From positions 1-35,343 of the forward strand of contig RECA01000102.1 in assembly GCA_007692435.1 (NCBI GenBank): a DNA stretch of 35,343 bases, written 5' to 3'. Each line of letters begins with the position of its first letter. The first letter of the stretch is position 1. Of the stretch, positions 32,075 through 35,343 are shown one piece after another. Position numbers and translations under genes: made by a program. Origin of the DNA: Thioalkalivibrio sp. Lineage in GTDB: Bacteria > Pseudomonadota > Gammaproteobacteria > Ectothiorhodospirales > Ectothiorhodospiraceae. Under the pieces are notes generated by a model. That model was not told the origin of the DNA. It saw only the letters and a program-made list of their open reading frames with translations, and searched no databases.

Positions 32075-32947
32075 GTGATCAGAATGTACTCCAGGAGACT
32101 GATGCTGCCGTTTGTCGGCGTGGTCCAGATCGCAGAAACCGAGAAGGCGCGGGCCCTCAGTCTGGACGGCGACTACTGGTCGATTCAGTACAGGCTGCCG
32201 ACAAACCCGCAAGAGCAGACCGGGAGGCGCAGGGTCGATCCGGGGTCAACCTATACCCGCATCCTGGGTTATAACCACGCTGCGGTCGGAACCGTCCGGC
32301 AGGGCCGGCTGGAAGATCATCCCGTGCATCCCGCTCTGGATCTCGATGAAGTCCGCTCCGCCCGCAACCGGCTTTTCGAAGCGGTGACCGCTGCGCGCCT
32401 GCCCTTTGCGGCGGCGGACCACTATGAGTATTGGCTTCTGGACCCACGGGACGAAACCCCGCTCGCGCTGCTTTACACCAGTGTGGACGAGCAGGACCGG
32501 GCACTGACGCCCCCGCGCTCTGAATGGCACCCCATGCCTGCCGCCGAACTGAAGGTGGAGCCCCCCGAACCCCCGCAGTCATTCTATGTGCCGCCCGTCA
32601 ACTCTCGCCTGGAGGGAATGATCGCGGAACGAGCGGGCTCAAGGCCTCGGGCTGCCTGGTTCGAGCGAAAGAACCCGTCCGCGGGCGATTTCCCACCCTG
32701 CCTGGTCCGGGAAGACTGGCAGGACAAACAGCAACAGGTGCTTTGCGATCTTTATATCCGCAGGCTCGCTCCCCGGCTCTTGATGATTCATGGCCTGTCG
32801 CGTCCCGTGCGGCATCGTCTGGAACAGGCTGCTCGCGAGTACGTGTTCGACGTCGAGCGGTTCCATGCCCTGTATCCCGAAGTGGTCGACCACCGGGTCC
32901 TGACTGCCGCACGGGTCGAGGCCCGCATGCGCCGGGCCAACTCATAG
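32075..32947 (+). CDS. Conserved-looking hypothetical protein
   Basis: A 290-residue soluble protein I cannot assign. It starts at GTG 32075 with GGAGG seven bases before. Composition is normal for a cytoplasmic protein, with no signal peptide and no membrane helix. Visible features are an N-terminal basic, hydrophobic strand region (MYSRRLMLPFVGVVQIAE), a possible beta-rich part up to about residue 150 (DHYEYWLLDPRDETPLALLY), and an all-helical C-terminal half with KQQQVLCDLYIRRLAPRLL. Three cysteines or fewer and no obvious metal or nucleotide motif. The convincing ribosome site and codon usage make it a real gene. Confidence 0.7.
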   Translation: MIRMYSRRLMLPFVGVVQIAETEKARALSLDGDYWSIQYRLPTNPQEQTGRRRVDPGSTYTRILGYNHAAVGTVRQGRLEDHPVHPALDLDEVRSARNRLFEAVTAARLPFAAADHYEYWLLDPRDETPLALLYTSVDEQDRALTPPRSEWHPMPAAELKVEPPEPPQSFYVPPVNSRLEGMIAERAGSRPRAAWFERKNPSAGDFPPCLVREDWQDKQQQVLCDLYIRRLAPRLLMIHGLSRPVRHRLEQAAREYVFDVERFHALYPEVVDHRVLTAARVEARMRRANS

Positions 32948-33125
32948 ATCGATCCAGCCCACGTGGGGCGGCAAACGAACGGGGTAGGCAGCGTAGGCGA
33001 CGTCCGGATTGCGGAAACGAGGGGCAAAGCTGCTAGGCTACGGCGCAGGCCATTCCCTCAGGGATGCGCCCACATCGCCGCAGCCCGCCTGCGCTCCCTA
33101 CCCATACCTCCGCTCGGAGAATCCC

Positions 33126-33506
33126 ATGACGAAAATGAATACCCTGATCCTGGCCACCCTGCTGGCCCTGTTCGCCGCGGTACCGCTACAGGCCGATGAC
33201 GCAGCCACGAAGACCGTCGGCGAGGTCTACGAGGAGCGGGCGGCGCTGGAAGGCAAGCAGGTGACGGTCCAAGGCGAGGTTGTGAAGGTCAATGCCGGCG
33301 TCATGCAGCGCAATTTCATTCATATTCAGGATGGCTCAGGTGATGCACTCCATGACACCAACAATCTCGTCATCACCACGCAGGACAACGCGGCTGTTGG
33401 CGACAAGGTCAGCGTCACCGGCACGGTGGTCGTCGACCATGACTTTGGCTTCGGTTACCACTATCCGCTGCTGGTCGAGCAGGCCAGCGTCACCAAGTCC
33501 GAGTAG
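33126..33506 (+). CDS. Secreted OB-fold-like protein
   Basis: A 126-residue exported protein. A signal peptide is evident (LILATLLALFAAVPLQA, cut before DD near residue 23). The mature part, GKQVTVQGEVVKV, NFIHIQDGSG, LVITTQD, GDKVSVTGTVVVDHDFG, has the five-strand pattern of a small OB fold, as in periplasmic nucleic-acid-binding-type proteins. A signal peptide argues for a periplasmic ligand rather than DNA. ATG 33126 follows GGAG by six bases. It is a single gene, convergent with the aldo/keto reductase remnant. Confidence 0.8.
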   Translation: MTKMNTLILATLLALFAAVPLQADDAATKTVGEVYEERAALEGKQVTVQGEVVKVNAGVMQRNFIHIQDGSGDALHDTNNLVITTQDNAAVGDKVSVTGTVVVDHDFGFGYHYPLLVEQASVTKSE

Positions 33507-33548
33507 AGCCGCCGCCGGGCGTTCAGGCCGTGGCAGGCTGCAAGCTCT

Positions 33549-34155
33549 CTATCGACGGCGCATTGCAGCATCGGGCTGGGGTCCATACAGGGCCCCCATG
33601 TTCCCGTGCATGTGATCGACCCGCGAGGTCGCCGGCCGTGCGAGGTCGTGACCCCGATGTAGCGGATACGCCCCTGCTCCCTCTCCTGCCGCATCGTCTC
33701 CAGGTTATCCTGCGAGGAGAGGAGATTGTGCACCTGCATGAGGTCGAAGCGATCAAGGCCCCTTAGCAACCGGGATTCCGCCGTCTGGCCGGCGCCTCCG
33801 CGGGCACTCCGGGTCCATATCTTGGTCGCGGAGAACAGACCGCCATCGTCCTCAATGTGGCGAAGGGAATGACCGATGACCCCCTCCGAACTCCCATACA
33901 TCGGCGACGAGTCGACCATGCCACCACCGAGTTCGAGAAAAGCCCGCATCACTTCCGTGCGGGCCTCCCGCAGATCCGGGGAAGGACCTACGTTTCCATC
34001 GGCAGCATCTCTCCAGACGCCGGGATCGCCTTCCTGAAGGGCGCTCCGGCAACGGAGTTCATCGGAACCAGTCCGGCTCCGACCGCGGCACATCCCCCGC
34101 AGACTGCCCGCAAAAACCTGCGTCGACTCCAGCCGTCCCTCGCCCAACGTGTCAT
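33549..34155 (-). pseudogene. Decayed Tat-exported aldo/keto reductase
   Basis: Three pieces in different frames make one broken gene. Piece 1 starts at ATG 34155 and reads a twin-arginine signal (SRRRFLRAVCGGCAAVGAG), then KAIPASGEMLP, and stops at 33988. Piece 2, in another frame, holds the reductase core: LREARTEVMRAFLELGGG, VDSSPMYGSSE with catalytic Asp and Tyr, SATKIWT with the Lys, and DLMQVHN and RIRYIGVTTSH. Piece 3, again shifted, is the C-terminal block VDHMHGNMGALYGPQPDAAM ending at TAG 33549-33551. Roughly 95 residues that normally lie between pieces 2 and 3 are missing. No working enzyme can come from this. Confidence 0.8.
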
Positions 34156-34192
34156 ACCCATTCACCCATCGGCGAATGTCTCGCGGCAAATC

Positions 34193-34381
34193 TCACATGC
34201 CGCGAAGTCCCGGACCAACACCCAGAACCATCACGGCCAGCCATACCAGCAAGACCACGATCGGCAGCATTAGTGCGATCAGGAGGATCCTCCGTTCTCG
34301 AAATCCCCGCTCTCGAACACCGCCCAAAAACGCCACGACAAGGACCGCCAAGGCGGTCAGAATGACGATCAGTAGAAGCAT
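34193..34381 (-). CDS. Small two-helix membrane protein
   Basis: A 62-residue frame encoding two hydrophobic helices (LLLIVILTALAVLVVAFLGG and ILLIALMLPIVVLLVWLAV) separated by a basic loop, RERGFRERR. This is a common small inner-membrane protein pattern. It ends 37 bases before the start of the aldo/keto reductase remnant, on the same strand. The ribosome site is weak (AAGG about ten bases before ATG 34381). I cannot name it. Confidence 0.45.
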   Translation of the reverse strand: MLLLIVILTALAVLVVAFLGGVRERGFRERRILLIALMLPIVVLLVWLAVMVLGVGPGLRGM

Positions 34382-34514
34382 GGGCAGATGGGCCTTCGGA
34401 CCCCAGGCCTATAGAGACTTGCATAAGTGCTCGCAGCGTTGCAGCGACCTGAGCGCCCGTAACACGTCGCTGGAAAGTCTCGATAGTACGCGGGTACTTT
34501 TGCAAGGATTAATA

Positions 34515-34991
34515 TCAAGGCCAGTTCCAATCCCTTTCATATTTCCCTTCAAAGATACCCCTCAGGAAGTCTCTCGAATCGTCCCTGACACGTCTTTCAT
34601 AAGACATCCAAAGCATGCGCTCCGGAGAAACTCTTATAACTTCACCACTCGCAAGATAAACCCCGAAAGAAACGACAGCGCCGAAATTCCGTTCGGTTAC
34701 TTTTCGCACATCTTTGACGTCGAAAAAAACTCTCTTCAAGCCAGTCATGGTTGGACGGAATATCCCGATCGTGCCGTTAGTGATTTGCATAAATACATCA
34801 CGTCTTTGCCCTCGTAAATGAAGGTATATTTGAACAAACGCGAGAAATACAAAGAGCCCTTCTAAAACATAAAGAACTCGACTACCTCTATCCAATAGAT
34901 ATACGATAGCAATCAGGATCGCAACGCCGATCACAACATAAAAAACACGCTGCCTGCGAAAGTCAGCACTGACGGTATCTTTTCTGCTCAA
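34515..34991 (-). CDS. Hypothetical membrane protein in A+T-rich DNA
   Basis: A 158-residue protein with two membrane helices close together near the N-terminus (VFYVVIGVAILIAIVYLL and VLYVLEGLFVFLAFVQIYL), then a soluble, strand-rich domain of about 90 residues (ITNGTIGIFRPTMTGLKRV and AVVSFGVYLASGEVIRVSPE). The outline recalls PH-like membrane proteins, but I cannot assign it. Its start overlaps the stop of the preceding frame by four bases (ATGA), so the two are co-translated. G+C is 42% and 35% in the lines at 34801 and 34861, against 67% in core genes, so it was probably acquired. Confidence 0.7.
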   Translation of the reverse strand: MSRKDTVSADFRRQRVFYVVIGVAILIAIVYLLDRGSRVLYVLEGLFVFLAFVQIYLHLRGQRRDVFMQITNGTIGIFRPTMTGLKRVFFDVKDVRKVTERNFGAVVSFGVYLASGEVIRVSPERMLWMSYERRVRDDSRDFLRGIFEGKYERDWNWP

Positions 34992-35343
34992 TTCGCACCC
35001 ATTTTCGAGTCTAGATATATAATGAACCGATATATGCTGTCCGCGACACGTACAATATAGGATTGACTACGTGCCACCATGAACTCGGCCCTAGCCCACC
35101 ATTGGACCGCTGTCCGCAGATTCCCATCAAGTCGTTCGGACGCCTCATACAAGCCTAGTGAGGCCCAGAGTGAAAACACTACTGCGACGCCCTTCATTCC
35201 CAAGAAAACATATGTGACCGCACCAACAAACCCGATCGCTGGGGCCATTGCTATTGCTGCAAGAAGAAAGAACCCCGCTAAGGCAAGGAACCCCCCATTC
35301 GCGCCGCCGGCGATCTTCCATGCACCTGCACCCGTTTGGGGGT
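34988..35343 (-). CDS. Hypothetical membrane protein, 5' end outside the window
   Basis: The frame is open from the right window edge. The first internal ATG (35248) gives 86 residues, but the upstream codons continue without a stop and encode a hydrophobic helix (GGFLALAGFFLLAAIAMAPA). The gene therefore probably starts beyond the window. Two helices (the one above and FVGAVTYVFLGMKGVAVVFS) are followed by a soluble tail, RLDGNLRTAVQWWARAEF to KMGAN. The partner of the next gene overlaps by four bases. The function is unknown. Confidence 0.55.
   Translation of the reverse strand, partial: PQTGAGAWKIAGGANGGFLALAGFFLLAAIAMAPAIGFVGAVTYVFLGMKGVAVVFSLWASLGLYEASERLDGNLRTAVQWWARAEFMVARSQSYIVRVADSIYRFIIYLDSKMGAN

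Overview
The window is chromosomal DNA from a G+C-rich gammaproteobacterium. A sampled 60-base line in the core, at 14041, has 40 G/C. The gene orders mrdA-rodA-mltB-dacA-ybeD-lipB and lptD-surA-pdxA-rsmA-apaG-apaH, together with HspQ, are gammaproteobacterial. A Chromatiales/Ectothiorhodospiraceae-like host is my guess from gene content, not something I could test.

Layout. (1) 1-1520: lipA on the plus strand, enclosed by an 88-bp inverted repeat (64-151 and 1259-1346, 81 of 88 positions identical). It is followed by an array of short palindromes. (2) 1517-8884, minus strand: a cell-elongation and lipoylation operon reading mrdA, rodA, mltB, dacA, dat, ybeD, lipB with overlapping or near-touching genes. 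rlpA is absent from its usual slot and lipA points the opposite way. ppa lies upstream of it. (3) 9579-17671, plus strand: the outer-membrane biogenesis and housekeeping operon lptD, surA, pdxA, rsmA, glk, apaG, apaH, with a glucokinase gene inserted between rsmA and apaG. (4) 17762-18433: an unknown two-helix membrane protein. (5) 18650-24554: a TRAP transporter (Tat-exported binding protein, small and large permeases) behind a textbook sigma-54 promoter. A gamma-glutamyltransferase-family amidohydrolase and a TauE/SafE permease follow it. An Lrp/AsnC regulator converges on the operon. (6) 25206-27118: family-X DNA polymerase polX, then the 5' stump of an NAD-dependent DNA ligase gene. (7) 27091-29568, minus strand: a cyclopropane-fatty-acid-synthase-like methyltransferase and an FAD oxidoreductase, resembling the two-gene systems that make mid-chain methyl-branched fatty acids. 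(8) 29861-33506: an YbaK-type deacylase, an Hsp20 remnant, hspQ, a Trp-patterned lipoprotein, an unknown 290-residue protein and a secreted OB-fold-like protein. (9) 33549-35343, minus strand: a decayed Tat-exported aldo/keto reductase and small membrane proteins. Part of this end drops to 35-42% G+C in sampled lines, which suggests the edge of acquired DNA.

How the genes work together. Regions 2 and 3 build the envelope. PBP2/RodA, MltB and DacA shape peptidoglycan, Dat can supply D-amino acids, and LptD/SurA assemble the outer membrane. Region 5 looks like an inducible uptake-and-hydrolysis module for an organic acid or amide. Region 7 probably modifies membrane fatty acids. The parts most worth follow-up are the inverted lipA segment, the sigma-54 TRAP/GGT-like module, the methyltransferase/oxidoreductase pair and the set of gene remnants (ligase, Hsp20, aldo/keto reductase).
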